Shown in pieces: positions 12,619-24,312 of a DNA stretch of 64,000 nt. Position 1 is the stretch's first letter; the number at the start of each line of letters is the position of its first letter. The notes below the pieces were generated by a model. It was not told the DNA's origin, ran no database searches, and was given only the letters and a program-made list of their open reading frames with translations. The translations under genes and the position numbers were made by a program. Source of the stretch: Rhodeus uyekii (lineage: Eukaryota > Chordata > Actinopteri > Cypriniformes > Acheilognathidae); the NCBI GenBank assembly GCA_037043235.1, contig JAWRVZ010000479.1:15001-79000 (forward strand). The letters run 5' to 3'.

Positions 12619-12875
12619 TTATGACATGGGCATGAGGAATGCTGGATGCCCCACCATGCTTTTGTATGCCTTTTGGAAAACGGTTAATGCCCCTTTGAAA
12701 AGCGCCTGCGCTGAGGCAGTATCTGCGAAGAAGTAGATCACACAAGCTCTGCTGGAAAGGGGCATCAGTCCCCTGACCTGCTCCCCGAGACACCAGACAT
12801 GCAGGCGGTGGGGGTTACTCTTCACAGCGCACATGGCACAGGCAAAGAAAGAGAGAAAAACTAACTTGGGTCGCT
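12619..12875 (-). pseudogene. Decayed DIRS-type gag-like fragment
   Basis: A minus-strand open frame contains a C-x2-C motif followed by PHRLHVWCLGE and a further cysteine about 14 residues on. This pattern resembles the zinc-knuckle-like region of the DIRS ORF1 product at 50288-50491 (THVMCVICLGVEHA, then a cysteine 13 residues after CLG). Downstream residues such as ASAQALF are also reminiscent of fish DIRS gag, from memory. No terminal repeats or other DIRS parts lie nearby. It could instead be a chance resemblance in a host sequence. Confidence 0.35.
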
Positions 12876-13410
12876 TTGATTCCAGTGTCAGTTCTGAAGC
12901 CATAACTTGATTAATGAGAGTCAGTTGAATGGGCCTTTGAAAAGAAATCTTCTTTTCGTTGTCAGATGTCGCAGGAGAGTTTAACTTCATGACCCCCCCC
13001 CAATGGGGAAGAATAAAACGAGAAGAAGTAAGACTTTCAGAAGTGTGTGATGTTGTTTCAGTGGCGAGGAACAATGTGCCTTCTTTAGGAGAAGATTCCG
13101 ATATACTTCTAGCTTTGTCTCACATACAGTCTTTTTGTTCTTATTTGGGGCAATAAGCATTGCTTTATTCCTTTCATTTCTCACCGTGGCACATGATGGG
13201 AAATTTGTCAGGAGCAGTCGACTCTGCAAACAGACTGCTTGCAATTCATTTTCAGTTTAAATGGCAAAATCAACACCGTAGGTCAACGCAGAACCATCCG
13301 TAACATCCCATCCTGTGTCAACAAAAGGCAGCAGAGCGCATCCGTAAACTGCCGTTTGATATTTTAAAGCGGTCACATGGTACTACATTTTAATATATTT
13401 TGCATATTTT

Positions 13411-13872
13411 GAGCGGTTTGGTCCAAATTCTCTGAAGAGACATATAAAGACCACTTTATATGATGATTATTGAATTTAGGCTTTTATTCACATATAAATA
13501 TTGATCAGCAGACATAAAACGCATTGCGTAACACAAGAATGAACTTCATTGGATCATGCAAACATGCATGAGTTTCCGTTTAACACAACTGATGTGTGAG
13601 TTGATAATGTTTACTTGTAAAAAAGCCTAAATTCAATCTGTTCATCATATAAAACGATTGTTTCTCTTCAGAAATTTGGACTAAACAGCTCTATTCATAT
13701 GAATTAGTCTACGCAATTAGTTGCGTAGCTGTAAATAGAGGGACAGAAATAGCTCAGACTGCAACAAAAATATCTTCATTTGTGTTCTGAAAATGAACTA
13801 AAGTCTTATAGATTTGGAACAAAACGAGGGAGAGGAATTAATGATAGAATTGTCAGTTTTGGGTGAACTAAC
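13411..13872. mobile_element. Foldback (MITE-like) DNA element
   Basis: An arm at 13411-13485 (starting GAGCGGTTTGGTCCAAATT) is inverted at 13619-13691 (ending GTCCAAATTT on the opposite strand), with about 75-bp imperfect arms around a 130-bp loop. The downstream part, ending TTTTGGGTGAACTAAC, resembles the end of a very common cyprinid DNA element. It also holds a small perfect hairpin, CTACGCAATTAGTTGCGTAG (13709-13728). Boundaries are approximate. Confidence 0.6.
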
Positions 13873-15225
13873 AGAGCAGATAACAAGTTTAAGTGCTGTC
13901 ATATACGGTGTAAGATTTATTTATCTATTCATTTTCAAGCAAGAATATAGCGTAACCGTTTCCATATTCATTTGAAGTTCACAGAGGAGGCAGGCTTAAC
14001 CTAGGAATTGTTAGATGGTTTTCCAGGAATCTAACACATATCTCAAAGGAGTCTTAGTGATTATTAAGCTTCCATCTAATTAAAAGGGATATATATCAGT
14101 GAAAGACCCCATACAGACTCCTTCCCTTCATTTCAGTCAAATTCATTAAAAGAAAATCCATTTATATGATTGAATCAGGCTTTTTGCTTCCGTTTTCTAC
14201 CCGCCTTGATAGAATAAAGCAGCCTGTCTTGTACACATCACTTGCTTTGTGGCATCTTGGACCACATTAAATGGTAATTATGCTGTATTTGATCATTTAT
14301 CAATTAATATTTTTCATGCAAATCACTTTCATCATCCAGCTGCATTTTCAGCATTAAAGATAAAGATTCCTAAAGGATGCTGTAGCAGATCCAAAGAACC
14401 TTTCAGGAAACAGAAAGAACCATATTTTTCTTACAATCTTAAAAAAAAAAGGTTCATTACTGGCAAACAGAGAAACGATTTCATAGTTCCTGTAGAGAGT
14501 GCAGTAAGTACCCTCTTTTTCCCGTATTTGCACCACAGGAACTGGGAACGTTTTAGATATAGGAACGCATTTTGGGAGGGATAAATGATCTGCTACTTTA
14601 GAGGAGGGTCTAACCCAGCACAGCAGACCTTGTTCAAAGCAGCACCATCTTTAATTTTTAACTGGGAATGAAAGCGAGGCTGTGAGGGATAGACATGCAT
14701 CGCTTCAGTGGCTTTAGCTGGTATTTAAGATGTTTTTTGATTGCTGACGAAACACTGCAAAAATATATTTTGGTAGACAAAAAAATGAACAAGGTAAACC
14801 TGCTCTAAATGAGGTTTATGGGAACTACCAGTGATGTGATTGGCTGAATGAAGAAACACCAGAATCAGCAAAAAAATAAAATTTCTCCCACATATTTGAC
14901 ATTGTTGCAGGACCTGTTGTCCCTGTCTGTCAGTATCGCTGTGTTTAGTTCTGGAGCTCCTCCTGCTGTGATTGGTCAGCTGGACCAGAGTGTTGTGATT
15001 GGTCAATCGCTCTGAGCGTTCAATCGCCGGTGACTTGCATATGGAAAAGCACCACACACACTCTCTTCAGAAAATGTAATATTCTTATAACCAACCCAGC
15101 TGTCATTTGATTGGCCGGTAATGTGTTTGGTATGGGCTCGTTAATCATTTCACGTGCCTGATGTGTTTTATTTTGCAGGTGGTTTGTAATCAGACCATTT
15201 AATCAAGTCTCCACCCTCCCCTCCT
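13873..15225. other. Gene-free stretch
   Basis: No gene recognised. Around 14360-14580 there are AGGAAC/GTTCCT motifs in both orientations that may be a decayed DNA element, but no termini can be fixed. Confidence 0.4.
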
Positions 15226-15430
15226 CCCTCTCCCTCTCTCTCTCTCCCTCTCTCTCTCTCTGTACTTTTGAACCTCTCTAGCACGACTCTAATGCTAGTG
15301 CTTGCTGCATTGATTCAACCTACGTTCTGGTTACCAATTCATTTTGCCGATGGCAAGCCTCATGAGGTTTGAAACCGCATCTACACCGGTCATCAGTCTC
15401 TCTCTCTCTCTCTCCCTCCCTCCCCTCTTG
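15226..15430 (+). repeat. Two CT-rich microsatellite blocks
   Basis: CT dinucleotide runs lie at about 15230-15262 and 15397-15425, separated by unique sequence. Confidence 0.7.
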
Positions 15431-17343
15431 ATCCCTGCGGTCTATGCTAATGTCTTCCCATTGAAGAGAAGGTCCTCGGAGAATTGCATAAGCTGACATC
15501 TGTACATTAACCTCTGATTTGAATTTCCTCCCCTGTCTTTTTGACGATTGATGAGGTGTTTGCTGCGTCTCATTACATCACTTCATCCTTTATGTTGTGA
15601 ATCTGTGTAACGTGAATACGAATTTAGACACTAGAAAGGGGCCATAATTTATTAAACACTGGTGTACGAATAATCACATACTTTTGCAACATTGTATAAA
15701 TTATTTTGTGCATATAGTATAGCTTCATTGTAGCTGTTAAAAATACAGTGGAAATGTGAAAAAGTATACATAGACGTGTGTGTGTGTGTGAGAGAGTATG
15801 TGCACTTTTGTATAATTTTTTTATAAAAAATATTTTTTTGACGACTTGACATAAATTGATATTGAAGAGAATTGTATTCAAATAATAAAATAAATATAAT
15901 TATATATACAAAAAAATATATATATATAAAATACAAAAATATAAATATAAAAAATGTATTTCTTTGTGACAAAACATAATTATAATCAACAATGAAATGG
16001 GAAAAGCATATTAAATAAGTAAAAAATAAAATAAAATACATTTTTTAAATTACATTATGTTTTTGTTTTTTAGGCACATTTTAGGCACATTGTGGCTACT
16101 TTTAATATATTTAACATTTAAGTACACTGGAAGGATATTGACAGTCCAAAAAATGTCTCCCTAGGCCATTTAAAATGTGTTTTAGTATTTACTACTAAAC
16201 TAGGGAGTGGATTGAGGGACACGTCTTGTGTAAAACCCTCTCTGGAAAGCTCCACGGCTCGTGCATAGGCACATTAGCAGGAAACTGTACAGAGTCAGGC
16301 CTTTTCTCAGCGTCTGTGTGTGCCAGCGAGCCGGAGCTTAACCTCAGCCTCTATCTCTCTGGTCTCCTTTCCAAAGACCAGCGGTGGTGCGCTTGTTGAT
16401 AACGCTGCCATTTTCAGCACTGCTGACCTCACAAAGTTTCCTTGGCCCAGACATCCTTCTCTCTCTCTCTCTCTTTCTTTCCTGTTCTTTAGCTTTCCTT
16501 CTTTTTAACCTTTGAATGGATGCTGAGGCTGCTGCTGTTGATTTGTGCTGTAAATGGAACGTTTCAGACTCCACTGTTTGTGCGGAAATGACAAATGCAT
16601 CCTCCGATCTCACCTCCAGAATTCAGTCTATTAATGCATTCGAGAAGATCATCAATCACTTTTACTTGTTTTGAGAGTTAGAACAAAACATGTAAGCATT
16701 ATTGCCTGTTTAATGTGTTTTATTGCTCAATTTGGCCGTAAGCTGGTGTTGCTGTTAAAAATGATTGGCTTTGTGAGTTTTTAGGCAGTTATTGTTGTTG
16801 TTAATACGCCATTGTTATTTTTCCTGCAGAATATTCTTTACATTAGTTGTGTGAATTATTCTTCTTTCTTTACACTGCGACTGAGACAGGACTTTTAGAT
16901 TTATCATATGGAGTATCTATTTACCCTAAGTGCAAATAGCCTGCCTTGTTGGCAAAGGACATTTACAGAAACTACGCCACTGATGACAAAATCCCAGAAA
17001 ACGCTGGATTGTCATCAATAGCAACAGATGCGTGGCGCAAACATTTGACACAAATTGACCTGTGCTTGAATCCCCCTTTTGCCGAACTCACTCTGCTCCT
17101 TTTCCCATCACATATCAGCTTGGAAAAGCACTTACTTTCAATAAAAAAGGGGAAATAAAGTGTCTAATGTGGGTATAATTATAAATTGTTTAGGGGTTGG
17201 TGTAGAGAGGGATTTATTGGCCCAATAAGGCGATGTCCGATTTGAATAAACATAAGTTACTCTCAACCATTGCATACTGTTTAATGTACAACAACACTGA
17301 GGTGCAAATAGTATCTGCCACTATTTATAAAAATAAATAGCAT
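15431..17343. other. Gene-free stretch, A/T-rich in part
   Basis: About 15640-16060 is very AT-rich, with a TG run near 15777. A short CT run lies at 16458-16482. No element or exon is recognised. Confidence 0.45.
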
Positions 17344-17348
17344 CAAAC

Positions 17349-18058
17349 TGTCAGGTGTGGTGAAGGGAAGATGTGAGGACTCGAAGATGCAGAGAAGTGT
17401 AGGCTCTTTATTAAAATCTCAGACAAAACTACCCCGTGGGGGAAAAACAAGACAAGATCACTAGAAGCAAGAACTAGACAGGACAAAGCTTGACACAGGG
17501 ATGTCAGGGAAAAACAGAACAAGGAACCAGCACAAGACAGCAAACACGAAGGGATTAAATAGGGAGCACATGAGGAGGATAATGAGGTGGAAACGGCTGG
17601 GACAAATCAAAGTAATAACAAGGAAACAAGACGGGTGGGGTTACACAATGACAATACATGAACACACGGCCAATACGAATGCGCATAGCCGCGTGTTCAC
17701 ATGAAACAAGAGACAGCGCGCAGCTGGTGAAACACAAACCGCGTGCTAAACATTACACACAGACGAGAGAGAGCGCGGCTCAAGCAAAGTTCGAAACCGC
17801 GGCCACTCAATATGACGTAGAGCGCGCGAGAACGAGCAAAGACTCCTCTTGTGACAAGGGTGAACACACGTGACATGAATGTCCGAATCCCGACACAAAA
17901 CCGAAACTGAACAAGACCAGTCTCGGGATCGGACATCATAACCCGCACACAAGACGTTACACAGACAAGAGAGCTCAAAACATGAGACATTACGGTAGTG
18001 TCAGAGCTCCGCCACAACACCAAGAAAAGACTAGACCGAATGTGGCAGAACCCTGACA
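17349..18058 (-). mobile_element. Solo LTR (family A) with 5-bp target duplication
   Basis: It starts TGTCAGG and ends CCTGACA on the plus strand, so it has TG...CA ends and a 7-bp terminal inverted repeat. It is flanked by CAAAC on both sides (17344-17348 and 18059-18063), a perfect 5-bp duplication as made by Gypsy and retroviral-type integrases. On the minus strand an AATAAA-type signal lies about 60 bp from the 3' end. It is 710 bp long with no internal coding region, so it is a solo LTR left by LTR-LTR recombination. Related to 2843-3575. Confidence 0.85.
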
Positions 18059-18400
18059 CAAACTACTATTTACGCTTATTCCAATGAAAGTACTAATATT
18101 TTTATGCAGTGTAAAAATAATCTATAATCCGCTGCCTTTATTAAAACCCAGTCAACCCATAATCTGAATATGATTATGAATTTGTATAACTTTCTAATGT
18201 CAGAAATATGTATTTAATAGATTACAATTATTCATTTTTATGAATTACAAATGGTTTAACATGCCATTTTGAGTATATTTCTCACCCTTAAAATTAAACA
18301 ATCTGTTTTTGCCACTATACCTTTCTAGGTATTTTTGCTACTACTTTATATTGGCTTCTTTACATTGATCAGTGATGACACTTTCCTATCCTTCACTTAT

Positions 18401-19248
18401 AGTGTGTTTACACATATTCGAATGCTTGCTTTGCACTTGGCATGTCTGGTCTGATTAAAACGAACCGTGGTGCGATTGCTCTGTTAGTGCGGTTAATTTG
18501 AATAAGCGTGAACTCTGCCGTCTGAACCCTGTAGCGCCAAACAAGTGGACCGAGACGCTGAATAAATGGGCTTCGGATTGTTTCTGAACAAACACTGAAA
18601 TTCGACTGAAGTTCGACTGAAATATGAACGCAACACAGACCAAAGACATGTAAACAAACTAAAAGCAGGACATGATGTTTCTCAGAAAAAGCACAGAATG
18701 CCCAAGCCCACCTGTTTTTGCTCATCGTAGTTCGGTACATTTACATTTTACATTCATGCATTTGGCAAACACTTTTATGCAAAGCGACTTGCATTGCATT
18801 CCAGAAACACATTGACAGTCTAATCAGTTCTTGCTTTCCCTGGGAATCAAACCCATGACCTTTTGCATCGCAAGTGCCACAGGTCATGGGTTCGATTCCC
18901 AGGAAAAGCGGTTCAGGCGTCAGAACCGCGTCTCCTTGGTTTGTGTGTGTGCCGGAGGGATTTTTGACGCTGTTTTGACTCCTTTACACATTTGATAAGC
19001 TCTTCACGAGTTCTCAGCTGCTCAGAATATATCATATGTAGCGACACACATACAATGTGCGCATTTATCACAGAGCACAACATTGTTTTGTAAGTTCTGT
19101 CTTGAAATATACGTAATAAAAGAACATATCCCTATGCGTTTAAGTTCGGTGTTACAATGCCACTGTGAATGCTAAGCAGACCAGGACTAACTGTTTTTAG
19201 TTTTTTTTGGTCCGAATCAAGAGAGCCGAACTACAAGTGTGAACACCG
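18401..19248. mobile_element. hAT-like non-autonomous element split by a SINE
   Basis: The outer parts contain GTCTGATTAAAACGAAC, ACACAGACCAAAGACATG and, at the far end, AGCCGAACTACAAGTGTGAA. The first two recur at 27668-27900. The ends (TAGTGTGTTTACAC and AAGTGTGAACACC) are roughly inverted. No clear 8-bp duplication was found, so the superfamily is tentative. Confidence 0.45.
18737..18910 (-). mobile_element. SINE with an inverted second head
   Basis: A minus-strand SINE (tail AAAGCGACTTGCATTGCATT on the plus strand, then GGGAATCAAACCCATGACC) is followed at about 18882 by the plus-strand head GGTCATGGGTTCGATTCCCA. The two B-box regions face each other and could form a hairpin with a loop of about 23 bases. 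Confidence 0.65.
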
Positions 19249-19920
19249 TAAAAGATAAAGGGAAGTTGTTTTCCTTTATAGTCCAGGAAATTTCCACATT
19301 ATGCAGGAAAACTGTCAGCGTGTGGATCTGCTACAGATTGTTCCCATCATCTGTAATGATGTAGTACGGCTCCCGCTCTTCTTAAACAGGATATGATGGA
19401 TTTGTTTACAGTGGTGTCTCGCTGTGATAAGACTGCAGTCAGTCTCTGTTATCCTGGCATTCACTCTCCATGTGTGTCAATGATCTCAGCTCTTTCTAGC
19501 TTTCCTTCATCTGCGGATCTTGACAGATCCTTTGAATGCCACTCTGTCTGTGGTTTATGTCTGAGAAACGGCAATCAGAGAAGTTAATTTGTTTTGTTCT
19601 TTGTTTTCTTGTAAAATGCTAGGTTGATTTTGTGGTTGTTTTTGGTTTTTTTGTTTATTGTTTTCTAAAAGAAAGATTTGATGTTTATCTTTCCATCAGA
19701 TTAAAGCTTATTACACCCCTGATACTCAGAACGGGGAATGTTTTTCATGAAATAGACTCCTTTAAGACCTTTTCACTCTTCTTGAAATAGACATGTTTAT
19801 CTGACTATCTTAATGAAGTCTAGCTGAATGCAGCCTTTATGTAAGATTAATGGATGAAGTTTATTGATCCCACAGAGGAAATTCATAGACATTCTAACCA
19901 CTGATTTCTGCAATGAGAGT
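19249..19920. other. Gene-free stretch
   Basis: No gene or repeat recognised. Confidence 0.45.
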
Positions 19921-19921
19921 C

Positions 19922-19925
<4 letters not shown>

Positions 19926-19962
<37 letters not shown>

Positions 19963-19979
19963 CAACTTTAAAATGCACT

Positions 19980-20026
<47 letters not shown>

Positions 20027-20046
20027 AACTTTAAAATGCACTCAAA
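19926..20046. repeat. Duplicated AT microsatellite with flanking motif
   Basis: Two TA runs (about 19926-19952 and 19983-20022) are each followed by AACAACTTTAAAATGCACTC. The whole unit has been duplicated in tandem. Confidence 0.8.
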
Positions 20047-20349
20047 TTAACGTAATTTCTTATTTACAATTTATTTCATACATGCTTGCCAAACTGGTAA
20101 TGCATGTATGAATTAACTTTGATCTAAAATATTTACATGAAATCCACTTGCGATTTTAAGGTAATATTTCAATAATTTAAGAACACATTCACATGAAATA
20201 AATAAAATGTCATTTTTTTCATAAAGTATGTCTTTAACGACATTGTTGAATTAATTATTAGCGTTTCATCAACACCCTGCAGTTCCTTTTTTAAACCCAA
20301 ATTTGGGAAATCCCATCATAATAAGTAATATTTAATGCACATCATATTG

Positions 20350-20783
20350 TGTCACTCTGCGAGGAACCAAACGTGTGCGATGCGGAGTCACGACGAGGAG
20401 TGCAGGGTTTAAACTCAAAATCACTTTAATAAACTGAAACAAAATACTTTAAATACAAATTCAAAGAAGCACACATGTGCATTAACTGAACTAAAACAAA
20501 ACTCTGGAGAGCTGGGAAGACAAACAGGACATTCTACACACGACATGACAACGTTACCATAATTCAACAACCGACAAAGACGAGAGAAACACAGGAGGGT
20601 TTTATACAAAAGGCAATGACAAACACCTGGGAAGACTTAACGAGTAAGTGATCACATGACAGATGCAGGAAGTGAAACAATGACCTCACAGACAGGAAGT
20701 GCACAGATAACACGACTGACAGGAAGTGACAAAGAAGATCTGACAGACAGGAAGTGACAAAGGAGACCCAACAGACAGTAACA
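20350..20783 (-). mobile_element. Solo LTR (family B)
   Basis: It starts TGTCACTCTGCG and contains CGTGTGCGATGCGGAG, shared with the LTR at 43542. Near the other end are three exact ACAGGAAGTG motifs in ACAGGAAGTGACAAAG-like units. It ends ...AGTAACA. No certain target duplication. A minus-strand TATA-like sequence lies near 20600. No internal coding sequence flanks it. Confidence 0.7.
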
Positions 20784-21164
20784 TTGTTTATTTAAAAAAT
20801 TATTAAACAGCTCGTAAACTTTATCACAGAAACATTTGAAGTAACCTGTTAAATGTAATCATTTAAAACATTTCTCCTCATATAGAACCTTTTTGGCATA
20901 AAGTGTTCATTGAAATTGTGTAGCGAACTGTAGAATTCTGTAGAAACCCATTGAACTTTTTCTATGTGATTAAAAGAGTAATTAAAAAATAATCCAGAAA
21001 TAATCCAAATCCAATACCTAAAATGTGTAATATAATAGATTACTAACCCCCTCTTTTTACAAAAAAAATTATAATTCTGTTAAAAGAAATTTGTACAAAT
21101 TATATTACAGTATTAAACTGTAATTTTCAAACAAGAAAATTGCTATTTAAATTGGTACATTTAC
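20784..21164. other. Gene-free AT-rich stretch
   Basis: No element recognised. Confidence 0.45.
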
Positions 21165-21300
21165 ACTCACATTTATCAGATGCTTTTATCCAAAGTGACT
21201 TGCATTGCATTCAAGAAAAACATTGACATTCTAATCAGTTCTTGCTTTCCCTGGGATTTGAACCCATGACCTTGATGTTGCAAGCGCCAGACTCTACTGT
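21165..21300 (-). mobile_element. tRNA-derived SINE
   Basis: Minus-strand copy with the head (GGCGCTTGCAACATCAAGG), a diverged B box (the plus strand reads GGGATTTGAACCCATG), the body, and a tail ending in ATCCAAAGTGACTTGC on the plus strand. Confidence 0.7.
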
Positions 21301-23379
21301 TTTCAGGGAAATCCAACAGTAAATCCATACAGGGAAATAATTGGTAAATCCAACAATGCACAATGCTACTAAAATTTGTTTTGAACATTTTAGATTTACT
21401 GACAACCTGTTAACAAGAGAACACACAGGCTGAGGAAGATGAAGGTCAAGTACTGTAGCATTTAAAAGTAAATCCAACAGCGATCACAGACGAATAAGAC
21501 ACCAATGCAAACATAGACTGGATAAATGACGACTGAAGAAGGGTGACACATATGCTGTAGGAAATGGAGTGAACACAGCTGGACCACAAGACAAATCACA
21601 TTAGTGTTCATGGTGACTGATGGGTGGCAGGAGAATAACACAACAAGATACATGTGTGTGACAACAACCACATGAAGAGTCTCCAAGCAGTTCATCACAA
21701 GTAGCCTTTCCACAAAGGTGCGCACAGTCACTCACGCAAACACAAAACAGCATCACGGTGACACACACGACACTAAAATAATGCAAAGACATTCATTAAA
21801 CGTTAGAAGAGTGACATGAAACACAAATGTGCGGATCTGATAGCAAAAACTATTAAGATACAATTAATAAAACACTGTAAATTCTATTTTGATTTACTTT
21901 TATCTAAAATCTGTACATTTAACAGTATTTTACTGTAAAAATTATTGGTTAGATCTTTCGCCGTTTTTTTCCTTACTGTTTACCTATCAACGGTTTCATT
22001 GCTTGATTCATTTATTGAACTTTGTGTAGCTGAATGAACGGATGAACCTTATGACGTCAGCGTGGAAAACACGCAGGTGCCAGTGAAAACAGCGTGTGTC
22101 TGGTCGTGTGTGCTAAATGCACTTCACCATCTGCTTCCTCCTTTTTCTCCTGGCAAACTGCTGCGGCTGTGTGAAACTTCACTATATCAAAAGCATTTAG
22201 CACCTTATACTTCCTGTTTATTTTCTGTGTTTACGGTGTGAAATAGTTATTGTAAATGCGTTATTGTGCGCAGCCAATGTTTATGAAGTGTTGCAAAGTG
22301 ACTTCCACCTACCATTGTCGTAATTAAAGCGGCTTTTCCGAATGGGCCGTTGGCACGACAGTTGTAAAAATCAATGGTACTTGTTATAAGCAAGACGTAT
22401 TTTTTCTCTCGCATTAAAAGAGAAAACCTAATATGAACATCAGGCTATAAGCCGTAAATGACAGCGGGGACATGCATTTCGTCCCTCACATGTTTTAAAG
22501 ACCTCCTGTGGGGACTAGTCACCTTCACAGTGGAACACCGGCTAAATTTAGCCTCATTAAACGGGATTAAACACACAGAAATGTCAGCATCTGAGGAGCG
22601 TTTTGTCTATAATGCTTTTCAGCAGCACCAGAGGACACTGCTTACAGAGGTGGGGCCGGACACAGGAAACATTTTGCACAATTAAAGGAGTCTCGGCAGA
22701 CAGTTCTTCTGCAACATGGGTGTTTCATCATTCGTCTTTGCTTTGATTACATTTTTCTGTGTGAGGGATTATGGATGGATTAAGTTTAGCACTTCAAATA
22801 GTGCCGCACGGCTCGGAGAGCATATGTGTGATGCTGTAGAGAAGAAGGAAGAGAACGAGAGAAACCTGGCAAGGTGTCAGACTGTAAATGCCAGCTTGTT
22901 CATAATATCTGTTTGGGGAAGACTGCTTTAGTTGGAGAAAGACAGCTTCTCTTTCAGGATTCTACGCTTTCCCGTGCCTCTGTGTTCATTAAAAGCTGCT
23001 TCATGTGAAGGCTTTCATTCATCCCGGCTGTCGAAGAAATGTCAAAGACAGTTTCTTGTCGTCGCCTCCATCGCTTTAAAAGCGACTTATCGTGGAAAAA
23101 CAGCATTTTCCGTCTTATTTCCTTCTGAAAGATATTTGTAAATGTTGTTGCGAAGTCCTATCGTTCAAATATCTTTAGATTTGTGATATAGTTAACATAT
23201 GAAAACGCACATTTACACATGAACTCATATTCAATCTTAGGTTATTAGAGTTAAATGGTTAAATGTAAAGGAGATTAAATTATACGGTTCCGTTTATATT
23301 ATTTGTTTTAATTAATTTCATTGTTTTTACCATTTTAGTCTTTCATATTTTAATATCAGTTGTTTTTCTTTATTATATA
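21301..23379. other. Gene-free stretch, moderately GC-rich around 22.0-23.1 kb
   Basis: No gene is recognised. The part from about 22020 to 23130 is less AT-rich and shows no repeat signature, so it is a candidate for unique or conserved non-coding DNA. Open frames at 22458-22685, 22716-22931 and 22932-23141 have no domain content. Confidence 0.35.
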
Positions 23380-23790
23380 CAGTAATGATCAAACGTTTTG
23401 GGACAGTACTTTATTTCATTTTTTAAATAAATTAATACTTCTATCCAGCAAGCATTCATCATCAAAAGTGACATTAAATTATCCGGAAAAGTGCCTCAAA
23501 AATATGAAGCAGCACAACAGTTTTGAATTTTGATAATAATAATAATTATATCAATAATAATAAATGTTTCTTGAGTATCAAAACGTCATATTACAATCAT
23601 GTGATACTGAAGACTGGAGTAATGATGCTGAAAATACAGCTTTAATCACAGGAATAAATCCCATTTTAAAATATATTGAAATAGGTATTAATATTTCACA
23701 AGACTGTACTGTTAATACTGTTTTATCATATTCTTGATCAAATAAAGGCATGCTTGGTGAGTAAAAGAGACTTCTTTCATAAAGTTATTC
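23380..23790 (+). mobile_element. Non-autonomous DNA element, family M, copy 1
   Basis: It contains GAAGCAGCACAACAGTTTT, ATCATGTGATACTGAAGACTGG, ATGCTGAAAATACAGCTTTAAT and TCACAGGAATAAAT, also found at 47527-48215. The start CAGTAATGATCAAACGTTTTGG corresponds to the CTACCATTCAAAAGTTTGG terminus at 27629. This family is abundant in cyprinid genomes. TA duplication is possible but the ends are decayed. Confidence 0.6.
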
Positions 23791-24234
23791 CCCCTTTCGT
23801 GTGTATGAAAGTGTATTTATCAACACTTTGATTTGATATATTTTTTGCACTGCAGTGAATAAGTTTTTCATTATTTACTGGTAATCTTTCCCTCAATTAA
23901 GGGGAATGACTATTAAACCAAATTAACCAGTTCTACTCAAATTAACTCACAGAAGTCAGCAGACACGCTCAATCGGCCCCAACGACGGTTTCCGAGAAGC
24001 GGATGAAGGTTTCTGTGCGTTCGTTCTTTACTGAGTGACTCGGTTTTATCGCGACCTTGAATATAGGTCAGAATGCCAGTTGATTATTGTCATTTGTATA
24101 ATAGGTTATCTACACATTTGATTATTCTTTTTAACTCTTTACTCTCATTGCACTCGTTCATTCGGTTACCAATGTTGCTCAGAGTTTCGCGCCGGTCATT
24201 CTTTTACACGGATCCCAGTGTCACAAACTCTCCA

Positions 24235-24312
24235 GTCCGATCATTTATCAGAGATTATGGCTAATGTTACTTTATATGCCACCCATAACATTTATTTTTA
24301 GTCATCTATAAC
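24235..24312 (+). repeat. Partial unit of a tandem repeat interrupted by an LTR
   Basis: ATCATTTATCAGAGATTATGG matches the starts of the two units at 25081 and 25207. The solo LTR at 24313 interrupts the array. Confidence 0.5.
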
